Notes: generated by a model from the letters alone, not told the origin. A stretch of DNA of 64,000 nucleotides from Bacillus coahuilensis m4-4 (GCF_000171615.1 NZ_ABFU01000018.3:2822-66821), one strand, 5' to 3'; shown: positions 54,972 to 63,941, counted from the stretch's first letter. Translations and numbers: made by a program.

Positions 54972-55734
54972 TCATATAAATCGTTGGATAGAAGGAAATA
55001 TTGGGATAATTGAGTTAAATCGTCCTCATGTTCTGAATGCAATTAATCGAAAGATGATCAGTGAGATAGTAGAAACTCTAGAAATCTATGATTCTCTTGA
55101 AGAGGTCCACGTCGTTGTTTTAGTTGGGGGTGGACGTGCATTTGCAGCTGGTGCTGATATTGATGAGATGGCAGAAGTGTCAAGCATCGAACTTGAAAGG
55201 CTGAATCAATTCAGAGACTGGGACCGTATAGCGGAAATGAAGAAGCCGATGATTGGGGCCGTACATGGATTTGCGTTCGGAGGAGGGTTTGAGTTAGCTC
55301 TTTGCTGTGATATTCTTCTAGCTTCATATGATACTGAATTTGCTTTCCCTGAAGTTACGTTAGGGATCATGCCAGGGGCAGGTGGGACTCAGCGCCTAAC
55401 CAAATTAATAGGGAAGAATCGTGCGATGGAATGGCTCTTTACCGGTGACAGAATGTCAGCTCAAATAGCCTATGAGTTAGGTGTGGTCAATCGTTTAGTT
55501 CCGAAAGAATTAATTCGTGAAGAAACGTTCAGACTCGCAACCAAAATTTCAACTAATCCAGCAATGAGTGTTCGACTCATAAAAGAATCGGTATTAACAG
55601 CAGTAGATTCTACAATTTTAGAGGGAATGAAATATGAAAGAAAAAACTTTTCTCTATTGTTCTCAAGCGAAGACCAAAAAGAAGGAATGCGGGCGTTTCG
55701 AGAGAAGAGAAAACCTCAATACAAGGGGAGGTAG
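54955..55734 (+). CDS. paaF: Enoyl-CoA hydratase, PaaF-like
   Basis: ATG 54955 overlaps the EthD-like gene. This 259-residue crotonase has the oxyanion-hole glycine in AFAAGADIDEM, the second in HGFAFGGGFELALCCD, and catalytic Glu residues in AFPEVTLGIMPGAGGTQRL. It is a standard hydratase, so I assign the 2,3-dehydroadipyl-CoA hydration step of beta-oxidation-like ring-fragment breakdown. It is five bases from paaG. Confidence 0.85.
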   Translation: MNQQLDHINRWIEGNIGIIELNRPHVLNAINRKMISEIVETLEIYDSLEEVHVVVLVGGGRAFAAGADIDEMAEVSSIELERLNQFRDWDRIAEMKKPMIGAVHGFAFGGGFELALCCDILLASYDTEFAFPEVTLGIMPGAGGTQRLTKLIGKNRAMEWLFTGDRMSAQIAYELGVVNRLVPKELIREETFRLATKISTNPAMSVRLIKESVLTAVDSTILEGMKYERKNFSLLFSSEDQKEGMRAFREKRKPQYKGR

Positions 55735-55739
55735 GATCC

Positions 55740-56513
55740 ATGTATGAAACCATTATTCAAACAGTGAAAAATAGTGTTTCCTATATTACGTTGAGCCGAC
55801 CTTCAAAGTTAAATGCTTTCACAGGGAAGATGAATAGTGAAATCACCAAAGCGATCAAACAAGCAGAAAAGAATCCTGATGTACGCTGCATTGTCATCAC
55901 AGGTGAAGGGAGGGCATTTTGCTCAGGTCAAGACCTTGAGGGTGTAGATCAAGGAATGGACCATGGGGACGTTTTGCGTGATTTGTATTCGCCAATGATG
56001 AAAGCGCTATCTTCTTGCGGGAAGCCAATCATTGCAGCGGTAAATGGTGTCGCAGCTGGAGCTGGAATGAGCTTAGCGTTAGCCTGTGATTTCAGACTCC
56101 TATCTGACAAAGCTTCGTTTCTTCAAGCATTTATTCACGTTGGGTTAGTACCGGATTCTGGTAATCTCTATTATCTACCGAAATTAATTGGTCATGCAAA
56201 AGCGTTAGAGTTAGCTATTTTAGGAGAGAAAGTACGAGCTGAAGAAGCGTTATCTATAGGACTGGCAACAAGGGTCTTCAGTGAAGAAACGTTTTTAGCA
56301 AATGTAGAATATTTCGCAGAAATGCTGGCCTCAAAACCCACCACAAGCATTGCCTATATTAAAGACTTAACTAAATCAAGCTGGAATTTGTCATTCGACT
56401 CTTATCTAGAGAAAGAAGCATTAAGTCAAAGGGCCGCAGGAAAAACAGCTGACCATTTAGAAGGCGTCAAAGCATTTATGGAAAAAAGAAATCCAGTATT
56501 TCAAGGAAAATAA
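55740..56513 (+). CDS. paaG: 1,2-epoxyphenylacetyl-CoA isomerase, PaaG-like
   Basis: ATG 55740 follows GGGGAGGT. This 257-residue crotonase has AFCSGQDLEGVD and VAAGAGMSLALACDFRLLSD, but in the active-site stretch it carries Asp in HVGLVPDSGNLYYLPKL instead of the hydratase Glu pattern, as in PaaG isomerases. It converts the ring epoxide to the oxepin form. The aldehyde dehydrogenase gene follows after 18 bases. Confidence 0.86.
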   Translation: MYETIIQTVKNSVSYITLSRPSKLNAFTGKMNSEITKAIKQAEKNPDVRCIVITGEGRAFCSGQDLEGVDQGMDHGDVLRDLYSPMMKALSSCGKPIIAAVNGVAAGAGMSLALACDFRLLSDKASFLQAFIHVGLVPDSGNLYYLPKLIGHAKALELAILGEKVRAEEALSIGLATRVFSEETFLANVEYFAEMLASKPTTSIAYIKDLTKSSWNLSFDSYLEKEALSQRAAGKTADHLEGVKAFMEKRNPVFQGK

Positions 56514-56531
56514 GAAAGGGGATCTATCACA

Positions 56532-58049
56532 ATGTCAAAAGTGAAAGAATCAAATTTTCAAGTACTTGATATGAAACGAGAGCATTATCAATTGCTCATT
56601 AATGGGGCTAGGGTTGATAGCACATCCGGAGAAACGTATGAATGTAAAAATCCTGCAACTGGAGAAGTTATTGCACATGTAGCGAAAGCGTCTTTAAAAG
56701 ATGCAGAGCTAGCCGTTAAAGCAGCTAGGCATGCGTTTGATCATGGGAAGTGGCGAAAGCTTCCTGTTGGAAAAAGAGCTCGCGTTTTAAATAAAATTGC
56801 AGGCATTATGCGTGCAAGATTTGGTGAACTCGTTGAACTAGAAGTATTAAATAGTGGGAAAAGCATAGGAGCTGCACAAGGTCAAGTCATGCAAGCCATC
56901 GAAGATTTTGAATTTTACGCTGGCGCCAGTGTTGGACATAGAGGCTCTGTAAACAATGTACCGGGGCAATTTCAAAACATCACTGAAAAAGAACCGGTAG
57001 GGGTATGTGCACAAATCATTCCTTGGAATTATCCAATGATGATGGCTGCATGGAAGATTGCACCAGCCATTGCAACAGGATGTTCTGTTATCGTGAAACC
57101 TGCATCCCTTACTCCCCTTACGGCTATAGTATTAGGAGAAATTTGTGTAGAAGCTGGTGTACCTGAAGGGGTCGTCAATATTTTACCAGGCTCTGGAGGT
57201 ACGATTGGAAATTTCTTAGTTGAGCATGAAGACGTAGATAAGGTTGCTTTTACCGGTTCAACACCGATTGGAAAAAACATTATGGAAAAAGCCTCCCAAA
57301 CATTAAAGCGAGTGACCCTTGAGCTAGGTGGAAAATCTCCAAATATTGTGTTTGAAGACTGTGATGTAAATGCAGCAGTAGATGGCTCTTTATTTGGAAT
57401 CTTCTATAATACAGGACAGTCATGTGAAGCGCGATCTCGTCTTTATGTACATGAAGACATCTATGACGAATTTATGGAAAAATTCGTAGCGAAAACAAGT
57501 CGCCTTCAAGTAGGTGACCCGTTCAATAAAGGCACTCATATCGGCAGCATTATTAGTGAAGAGCAAGTCAATGTGATTGACGGGTATGTTCAGTCTGCAA
57601 TAGAAGAGGGCGCAACCATTATAGCGGGTGGAAAGAAGGCTACGGTTGCTGGCTTTGAAGGTGGATATTGGTATGAACCTACCATAATCACGGATGTTCA
57701 TCATGAAATGAAGGTAGTGCAAGAAGAAATCTTTGGTCCTGTCGTCGTTGTCATGAAATTTAAAGATGAAAAAGAAGCGATTGGATTAGCCAATGATACA
57801 GAATACGGTTTAGGATCTGCCATTTGGACAAAGGATCATGGAAAGGCAACGAGAGTATCAAAGTCCATTCAAGCAGGAATTGTCATGGTCAACTGCCCAT
57901 TCTCAGCGTTCCCTGGGACACCGTTTGGAGGCTATAAGCAGTCTGGTTTTGGAAGAGAGTTGTGTATAGAAACTCTTGATCTTTACACAGAAACGAAAAG
58001 CATTCTTTCCTATTATGGTGGAAAGCCGTTAAATCCATTTGGACTGTAG
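56532..58049 (+). CDS. Aldehyde dehydrogenase of the phenylacetate operon
   Basis: ATG 56532 follows AAAGGGGATC. The 505-residue enzyme has the ALDH motifs: IPWNYPMMMAAWKIAPAIA, VAFTGSTPIG, catalytic Glu in VTLELGGKSPNIVF, and catalytic Cys in NTGQSCEARSR. It ends GYKQSGFGRE. Enzymes of this group oxidise phenylacetaldehyde or betaine aldehyde. In paa operons the position matches the oxidation of the ring-opened semialdehyde (the ALDH half of PaaZ) or of phenylacetaldehyde; it lacks the C-terminal MaoC hydratase domain of fused PaaZ, so which it does cannot be told from sequence. Confidence 0.82.
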   Translation: MSKVKESNFQVLDMKREHYQLLINGARVDSTSGETYECKNPATGEVIAHVAKASLKDAELAVKAARHAFDHGKWRKLPVGKRARVLNKIAGIMRARFGELVELEVLNSGKSIGAAQGQVMQAIEDFEFYAGASVGHRGSVNNVPGQFQNITEKEPVGVCAQIIPWNYPMMMAAWKIAPAIATGCSVIVKPASLTPLTAIVLGEICVEAGVPEGVVNILPGSGGTIGNFLVEHEDVDKVAFTGSTPIGKNIMEKASQTLKRVTLELGGKSPNIVFEDCDVNAAVDGSLFGIFYNTGQSCEARSRLYVHEDIYDEFMEKFVAKTSRLQVGDPFNKGTHIGSIISEEQVNVIDGYVQSAIEEGATIIAGGKKATVAGFEGGYWYEPTIITDVHHEMKVVQEEIFGPVVVVMKFKDEKEAIGLANDTEYGLGSAIWTKDHGKATRVSKSIQAGIVMVNCPFSAFPGTPFGGYKQSGFGRELCIETLDLYTETKSILSYYGGKPLNPFGL

Positions 58050-58064
58050 AGTAAGTAAAGGGAG

Positions 58065-58092
58065 AGACGGTCATGAACGATTATGACCGTCT
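58065..58092. repeat. Inverted repeat between the aldehyde dehydrogenase gene and paaH
   Basis: AGACGGTCAT (58065-58074) and ATGACCGTCT (58083-58092) are exact complements with an eight-base loop. There is no strong U-tract, so it may be a processing site, an mRNA stabiliser or a weak attenuator rather than a full terminator. Confidence 0.7.
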
Positions 58093-58115
58093 TCGTTTAT
58101 TGAAGGAGGGATAAG

Positions 58116-58985
58116 ATGGTAAAAAATCTTGTTGTCATAGGTTCGGGTGTTATGGGGCAAGGAATTGCCTATGTTAGTGCGATAGGTGGATTTTACACGA
58201 CAGTCGTTGATATTGATTCATTTCAGTTAGAAAGAGCAGAAAGAGAGATTAAAGGTCTTTTTCAAAAAGGGATAGAAAGAGGAAAAGTGGCTAAGAAGGA
58301 CCGGGAAGAAGCAACTTCTAGACTACTTTTCACAACCGATTTAAAAGCAGCCGTAAAAGAGGCTGATTTTATTATTGAAGCTGTACCAGAAAAACGAGAA
58401 ATCAAGAAGCAGGTTTTACAGCAAGTAGACCACTATGCTCCCGCACATGCTGTAATAGCCTCAAATACTTCCACAATAAGCCCAACAGAACTTGGCTCGT
58501 ACACACAGCGCCCTGAGCAGCTAATGGCGATGCATTTTTTCAACCCTGTTCATAAAATGTCTCTCGTTGAAATGATTAAAGGTTTAGAAACGAGTGAGCA
58601 AACGGTGGAAGTGGTTCAGATGGTTGCTCAAAAAATGAGAAAAGAAACGGTTGTCATAAATGAGTTTCCTGGCTTTGTGACGAGTAGAATTAGTGCGTTG
58701 GTTGGGAATGAAGCATTTTATATGCTCCAGGAAGGAATTGGGTCGCCGGAAGAGATTGATAGGGCCATTAAGCTTGGTCTCAATTATCCTATGGGGCCAT
58801 TTGAATTGGGTGATTTAGTTGGTCTCGATACTCGTTTAAATAACTTGCGATATTTGCATGAGAAGCTAGGAGAGAAGTATCGACCAGCTCCATTGTTAGA
58901 GCAGTACGTTCAAGCAGGCAGACTAGGTAGAAAAAGTGGCAGGGGCGTTTACGACTACAAGGAAAAGGTGAATAGCCATGACTAA
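58116..58985 (+). CDS. paaH: 3-hydroxyacyl-CoA dehydrogenase, PaaH-like
   Basis: ATG 58116 follows GAAGGAGGG. The 289-residue protein has the NAD-binding motif VIGSGVMGQGIAYVSAIGG, an ALDH-independent Rossmann fold, then the catalytic His in AMHFFNPVHKMSLVEMI and the C-terminal NYPMGPFELGDLVGLD. It oxidises 3-hydroxyadipyl-CoA to 3-oxoadipyl-CoA in the lower phenylacetate pathway. It overlaps the thiolase gene by eight bases. Confidence 0.9.
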   Translation: MVKNLVVIGSGVMGQGIAYVSAIGGFYTTVVDIDSFQLERAEREIKGLFQKGIERGKVAKKDREEATSRLLFTTDLKAAVKEADFIIEAVPEKREIKKQVLQQVDHYAPAHAVIASNTSTISPTELGSYTQRPEQLMAMHFFNPVHKMSLVEMIKGLETSEQTVEVVQMVAQKMRKETVVINEFPGFVTSRISALVGNEAFYMLQEGIGSPEEIDRAIKLGLNYPMGPFELGDLVGLDTRLNNLRYLHEKLGEKYRPAPLLEQYVQAGRLGRKSGRGVYDYKEKVNSHD

Positions 58986-60177
58986 AGTGGTCGTAGTAGA
59001 TGCGGTTCGAACACCCATTGGTCGGTACAAAGGAGCCCTTAAGGATGTTCGACCGGATGATTTGGGGGCAATTGTGATAAAAGCACTTATAAAAAGAAAC
59101 CCATCAGTCCTACCCTATTTAGTAGATGAAGTCGTCCTAGGGAATGCGAATGGAGCGGGAGAAGAAAATCGCAATGTCGGAAGAATGAGTTCTCTTTTAG
59201 CTGGGTTACCTGTTACGACAACAGGTACAACGATTAATCGTCTATGTGGATCCGGACTTGATGCAATTAGTTATGGTGCAAGAGCCATTTTGGCTGGTGA
59301 AGGAGATATCTATATTGTAGGTGGAACCGAAAGCATGACGAGAGCCCCGTTTGTCATGGAAAAACCTTCGAACCATTTCCCCAGAGGTCATCAACAATTG
59401 CTTGATACTACCATTGGCTGGAGATTTATTAATCCACAAATGGATGAGATGTACGGAACAGACTCTATGCCTGAGACAGCAGAGAATGTAGCATCAGAAT
59501 TTGGGATCACTCGTGAGGCGCAGGATCATTTTGCCCTATTGAGTCAACAGCGAGCAAAAAGTGCGATGGAGAGAAGGATATTTGAAAGTGAGGTAATCTC
59601 CGTTTCTTATCAGGATAAGCGAGGAGAATGGATCGTAATTAAAAATGATGAACATCCTAGGCCACAAACTTCACTAGAGAAATTAGCGTCTCTGCCACCT
59701 ATATTTGAAGGTGGAACAGTGACAGCAGGAAATACTTCTGGAATCAATGATGGTGCCTCTGCCCTACTTTTAATGAGTGAGGAGAAGGCTTTGGAGCTTG
59801 GAGTTCAGCCACTTGCAGAATACGTTTGTTCGGCCACGGCGGGTGTTGAGCCAAGAGTGATGGGAATTGGACCAGTATACTCCACTCGTAAAGTGCTTGA
59901 AAGGTCGGGTATTCCATTGGAAGAAATAGACGTAGTAGAACTGAATGAAGCATTTGCTGCTCAAGCACTTGCATGTATACACGAATTAGGACTAAATCCT
60001 TCCATTGTGAATGTTAACGGGGGAGCCATAGCCTTTGGTCATCCACTTGGGGCAAGCGGGGCGCGGATTGCTACAACTTTACTTCACGAGATGAAACGTA
60101 GAGATAGCACATATGGGTTAGCGACGATGTGTATTGGAGTGGGTCAAGGGATATCCATGATTTTTAAACGAATATGA
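58978..60177 (+). CDS. paaJ: Beta-ketoadipyl-CoA/acetyl-CoA thiolase, PaaJ-like
   Basis: ATG 58978 overlaps the paaH stop. The 399-residue thiolase has the acylated Cys in [12 protein letters not shown], the catalytic His in [12 protein letters not shown], and the second Cys in [14 protein letters not shown]. It cleaves 3-oxoadipyl-CoA to succinyl-CoA and acetyl-CoA, ending the pathway; a broader thiolase role is possible. The operon terminator follows nine bases after the stop. Confidence 0.9.
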   Translation: MTKVVVVDAVRTPIGRYKGALKDVRPDDLGAIVIKALIKRNPSVLPYLVDEVVLGNANGAGEENRNVGRMSSLLAGLPVTTTGTTINRLCGSGLDAISYGARAILAGEGDIYIVGGTESMTRAPFVMEKPSNHFPRGHQQLLDTTIGWRFINPQMDEMYGTDSMPETAENVASEFGITREAQDHFALLSQQRAKSAMERRIFESEVISVSYQDKRGEWIVIKNDEHPRPQTSLEKLASLPPIFEGGTVTAGNTSGINDGASALLLMSEEKALELGVQPLAEYVCSATAGVEPRVMGIGPVYSTRKVLERSGIPLEEIDVVELNEAFAAQALACIHELGLNPSIVNVNGGAIAFGHPLGASGARIATTLLHEMKRRDSTYGLATMCIGVGQGISMIFKRI

Positions 60178-60186
60178 ATGAAAGAG

Positions 60187-60218
60187 GTAAACCGTAGAGT
60201 GCTTATGGTTTACTTTTT
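60187..60218 (+). terminator. Terminator of the paa operon
   Basis: GTAAACC (60187-60193) pairs with GGTTTAC (60207-60213), followed by five T. Confidence 0.8.
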
Positions 60219-60273
60219 GATTTGGATGTTTTGTAGGGGGGAGTGGTGCGCTGAGGGTGCGCGGTGCAGATGT

Positions 60274-60620
60274 GCTGGGGCTGCTGCGCGGTGCACAAAG
60301 GATCAAAATGAAGGGTCTAGAGCCCCGCGCCAAGCTCACGCGTTGCACAAAAGAGCCAAAAGGAAGGTTCAGAGCCCCGCGCTAAGCTCGCGCGGGGCAC
60401 AAAAGAGCCAAAAGGAAGGTTCAGAGCCCCGCGCCAAGCTCGCGCGGTGCACAAAGGATGAAATGAAAGGTTTAGAGCGCCGCGCCAAGCTCGCGCGGTG
60501 CACAAAAGAGCCAAAAGAAAGTTCCAGATCCCCGCGCCAAGCTCGCGCGGTGCACAAAAGAGCCAAAAGGAAGTGCCACAGCCCCGCGCCAAGCCAACTG
60601 GCTGTACAAAAGAACAATAC
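60274..60620. repeat. GC-rich tandem repeat array, about 6-7 units of 52 bp
   Basis: Full units begin at 60319, 60371, 60423, 60474 and 60526, with partial units at 60274 and 60578. Each has a GC-rich head, CCGCGCCAAGCTCGCGCGG, which is a hairpin (CCGCGC/GCGCGG around CAAGCTC), then GTGCACAAAAGAGCCAAAAG and a variable 5-10 base tail. The head and the A-rich part are both conserved, so there are no unique spacers and this is not CRISPR. Single-base differences are scattered. Spurious ORFs run through the array on both strands. Confidence 0.88.
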
Positions 60621-60788
60621 GCAAGACAAATAGCTCCCCCCACACAAACCAAGAGTGAATCAAAATATCTTACTATCTTTCAGAAAAATATAAAAATACA
60701 CCTATTTCCACCTACTTTAGTATGGTAAAATACTATATAGACGTAATAAAAGCGTTATACGATGAATACAAGATAGTGGGGATGCAGA

Positions 60789-61675
60789 ATGAATACTCGG
60801 TCAATGATTTTTACATTATATGGAGATTACATAAGGCACTATGGTAATAAAATTTGGATAGGAAGTTTAATAAAATTGCTCAATGAATTTGGTCACAATG
60901 ACCAAGCGGTTCGAGCGGCTATCTCAAGAATGAATAAACAAGGGTGGGTTCAAAGCGAAAAGCAAGGTAATAAAAGCTTTTATTATTTAACGGAACGTGG
61001 TGTGAAGCGTATTGAAGAGGCAGCTGAGCGTATTTTTAAACTGAAACCAGACGATTGGGATGGTAAATGGAGAATGCTCATGTATAACATTCCAGAGGAG
61101 ATTCGTAGTATTCGTGATGAACTTCGGAAAGAATTAATTTGGAGTGGGTTTGGAACCTTTTCGAATAGCTGTTGGATATCCCCTAACAACCTAAAAGAGC
61201 AAGTTGATGAACTAGTAAAAAAATAATGAAATTGAGCCCTATATTCATTATTTTGAAGCAGAATATAAAGGCCCTCATCAAAATGAAGAGCTTATTGAGA
61301 AAAGCTGGGACTTAAAAAGAAATACATGAACGGTATCAAGAATTTATCTCTGAATACAGTCAAAAATATGTGATTGCGAATAATAAGATTAGTAAAGGCG
61401 ATATGACAGATGGAGAATGCTTTGTAGAAAAAACAAAGCTCATTCATGAATATCGAAAGTTTCTATTTATAGATCCGGGTTTACCACAAGAACTATTACC
61501 TGAAGATTGGTTAGGCTCTCATGCTGCATCACTCTTTAGTGATTATTACAGAGCATTATCGGCCCCAGCCGTACGTTTTTTTGAAGAAGTTTTTAAAGAT
61601 GGCAATGAGATAGAGTTAAAGGATGACCGATTCGATGTGCTAGAACATCCTTTTATTGTAGATGAATTAACTTGA
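60789..61675 (+). CDS. paaX: Phenylacetate repressor PaaX (two frameshifts)
   Basis: ATG 60789 follows a GGGGATG region. Two shifts at A runs (61217-61223, A7, and 61314-61318, A5, each one too many) break the frame; repair gives about 295 residues. The N-terminal winged helix (NTRSMIFTLYGDYIRHYG, then NDQAVRAAISRMNKQGW) and the central RNA-binding-like domain (DGKWRMLMYNIPEEIRSIRDELR) are typical PaaX. Phenylacetyl-CoA is the usual inducer. It is separated from the catabolic genes by the repeat array and has its own promoter. Confidence 0.88.
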
Positions 61676-61678
61676 TAG

Positions 61679-61712
61679 TTAGACAGGGGTAGGTAGCTCC
61701 TGTCTATTATTA
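61679..61712 (+). terminator. Terminator of paaX
   Basis: AGACAGG (61681-61687) pairs with CCTGTCT (61699-61705), followed by ATTATTATATT. Confidence 0.7.
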
Positions 61713-62075
61713 TATTAAATAGAAGAAATAATTGGGTTAAATAGAATAATTTTAACAAAAAAATGAGGCAATGATAGTAGAAAGTAGACATGGTAGAGCG
61801 TCAGAGAGCTACTTAGAATAATCGTTATCTATTTTATTGTGGGTACTTTCAATTTATGGCTTCTACTAAACGTACCGAAAGAGATAAATTTTATACTAGA
61901 GTAAGTGCTACCATCCTACTTTTAAGTATAACTATTTTGATATTGGTCCCGTTATATAGTTAGGAGTTAAGCTGAAGTAGACCTATATTATAAGGTTTCA
62001 TATAACTGAGATTGATTTAATAGGAAAAAGTTAAATGATACAATTCCATAATAGGAAACATAAAAAGGAGCAAGT
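61713..62075. other. Intergenic stretch with one possible micro-gene
   Basis: A 35-codon ORF (61856-61963) encodes MASTKRTERDKFYTRVSA followed by a single hydrophobic helix (TILLLSITILILVPLYS). It has no strong ribosome binding site, so it is a weak candidate. The rest is AT-rich. Confidence 0.35.
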
Positions 62076-62900
62076 ATGATGCAGGAACATATTCTTCAGG
62101 AGTTAGCACAAATTGAAAAGGACCATGATGTGAAGATATTATTTTCAGTGGAATCTGGAAGTAGAGCGTGGGGATTTCCTTCAAAAGACAGTGATTATGA
62201 TGTGAGGTTTATTTATATCCATAAGCCAGAATGGTATTTGTCTATTGATCAAAAGCGAGATGTAATTGAAATCCCATTCAGAGAATCAATTTCAATTCCA
62301 ATTGATCCCCTACTAGATGTTAGCGGCTGGGAATTAACCAAAGCACTTCGACTCTTTAGAAAATCGAATCCACCACTATTAGAATGGCTAAACTCTAGTA
62401 TTATCTATTATGAAGCCTATTCAACAACGGATCAAATTAGAGAGTTAGGTGGTAAGATTTTTTCTCCTTTATCTTGTTTACATCATTATTTAAACATGGC
62501 AAAAGGAAATTTTCGTGGTTATCTACAAGGTAGCGAAGTGAAGATAAAAAAATACTTTTATGTATTACGCCCCATTTTCGCAGCTAAATGGATTGAAAAG
62601 TATCATACGATTCCTCCAATTGGATTTGAAGACTTGTTCGAAGATATTGTCCCATCAGGAGAGTTAAAAGCTTCCATTGAAACGTTGTTAAAACGGAAGA
62701 GAGCAGGAGAAGAATTAAGACTTGAGCAAAGAGTAGATACCATTAATGAGTACGTAGTCAAAGAAATCGAACATTTAGAGGATTTGACAAAATCAATTAA
62801 ACCCCATACCCATGACCCCACGAAAGAGCTAGATGAGTTGTTTCGTGGGACTTTAGAGGAAGTGTGGGGGCTAGACGATCATTTCATTGTTAGATCTTGA
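62076..62900 (+). CDS. Nucleotidyltransferase-like protein (RlaP/YcgL family)
   Basis: ATG 62076 (or 62079) follows AAAAAGGAGC. The 274-residue protein has the polymerase-beta motif VESGSRAWGFPSKDSDYDVRF, that is G-S-x(n)-D-x-D, and a C-terminal helical region typical of PF10127 proteins described as RNA-repair or predicted nucleotidyltransferases. No RNA ligase or partner lies nearby. A terminator follows. The substrate is unknown. Confidence 0.72.
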   Translation: MMQEHILQELAQIEKDHDVKILFSVESGSRAWGFPSKDSDYDVRFIYIHKPEWYLSIDQKRDVIEIPFRESISIPIDPLLDVSGWELTKALRLFRKSNPPLLEWLNSSIIYYEAYSTTDQIRELGGKIFSPLSCLHHYLNMAKGNFRGYLQGSEVKIKKYFYVLRPIFAAKWIEKYHTIPPIGFEDLFEDIVPSGELKASIETLLKRKRAGEELRLEQRVDTINEYVVKEIEHLEDLTKSIKPHTHDPTKELDELFRGTLEEVWGLDDHFIVRS

Positions 62901-62904
62901 TGAG

Positions 62905-62929
62905 AAAGCTTCTGTTAGGAAGCTTTTTT
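62905..62929 (+). terminator. Terminator of the nucleotidyltransferase gene
   Basis: AAAGCTTC pairs with GAAGCTTT around a six-base loop, followed by a short T run. Confidence 0.82.
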
Positions 62930-62987
62930 AAATCATTGTAAAATTCACATAAAAAGTATAACATTATTTTAACGGAGGGGATGATTT

Positions 62988-63941
62988 CTGAATAATAATC
63001 GTTTAGTTCAATATTTATCAATCCAGTATCCTATCATTCAAGGGGGTATGGGAAATATTAGCTCAGCTAAACTTGCGGGTACCGTAAGTCTTGCTGGAGG
63101 GCTAGGAACAGTTGGCGTTGGTACGATGGATTCTTCAAGAGTAAGAGAGATGTTAGAAGAATTGAAAACGATAAATGTTCCATATGCAGTAAACATACCG
63201 ATTAATGTGACCCCATGTTTAGAGGCACTCATGGAATTACTTCTAGAATATTGTGTGCCCGTTGTATCATTTTCAGCGGGTAACCCTAAACCTCATATCA
63301 ATAAGCTTAAAGAGAAGGGAATAAAAATAATAGTAGTAGTAGCTTCTATCAAACAGGCTTTGAAGGCGGAAGAGGCAGGGGCGGATGTGATTGTAGCAGA
63401 AGGGTATGAAGCCGCGGGAATAAATTCTACTCTAGAATCTACCACCATGACGCTTATTCCACAATTAGTTAAACACATTCGTGTCCCAATAGTGGCCGCT
63501 GGTGGAATCGGTGATGGGAGAGGATTGGCTGCAGCACTTAGCTTAGGTGCTAGTGGTGTTCAAATGGGTACTCGGTTTATCGCTACAAAAGAAGCACCCT
63601 ATCATACGAACTATAAAGAGAAAATTATTCAAGCAAACGATACGAGTACACTCGTCGTCGGAAGAAGTGTAGGGAAGATTCGCAGATTGCTACACACTCC
63701 ATACGCTGAAATGCTTTTAGAGGAAGAAAAATGTTTACTTAGATCTGAGCTTTTCGATGAAAAAACCTCTGAAACGTACCATGAGATTGGAGCCATTCAC
63801 GGGGAATTGGATAAAGGATTTATTAACGGTGGACAAATTGCTGGCCTAATAGATGATATCCCCTCTGTGGACCAATTAATAACAACGATGATAGAAGAGG
63901 CTAGAAGTCATTTAAAGCGTTCATTAGACCTTATACTGTAA
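62988..63941 (+). CDS. Nitronate monooxygenase (2-nitropropane dioxygenase-like), possible CTG start
   Basis: The conserved N-terminus LVQYLSIQYPIIQGGMGNIS (FMN-binding P-I-I-Q-G-x-M) lies upstream of the first ATG (63048), so the start must be earlier. The only in-frame candidate after GGAGGGG is CTG 62988. Alternatively, removing one T from the TTT at 62985-62987 would make ATG 62981 the start. Further features are AEEAGADVIVAEGYEAAG and VVAAGGIGDGRGLAAALSLGASGVQMGTRF, the flavin phosphate site. The product of about 317 residues oxidises alkyl nitronates or acts on an unknown substrate. It is monocistronic. Confidence 0.82.
   Translation: MNNNRLVQYLSIQYPIIQGGMGNISSAKLAGTVSLAGGLGTVGVGTMDSSRVREMLEELKTINVPYAVNIPINVTPCLEALMELLLEYCVPVVSFSAGNPKPHINKLKEKGIKIIVVVASIKQALKAEEAGADVIVAEGYEAAGINSTLESTTMTLIPQLVKHIRVPIVAAGGIGDGRGLAAALSLGASGVQMGTRFIATKEAPYHTNYKEKIIQANDTSTLVVGRSVGKIRRLLHTPYAEMLLEEEKCLLRSELFDEKTSETYHEIGAIHGELDKGFINGGQIAGLIDDIPSVDQLITTMIEEARSHLKRSLDLIL

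Noticed and set aside
60274-60620. CRISPR array
   Set aside because: Regular spacing of about 52 bp suggested it, but the intervals between heads are themselves conserved, and there is no cas gene in the window.
60178-60728. ORFs on both strands across the 60 kb repeats
   Set aside because: By-products of tandem repetition, overlapping the operon terminator, without start signals.
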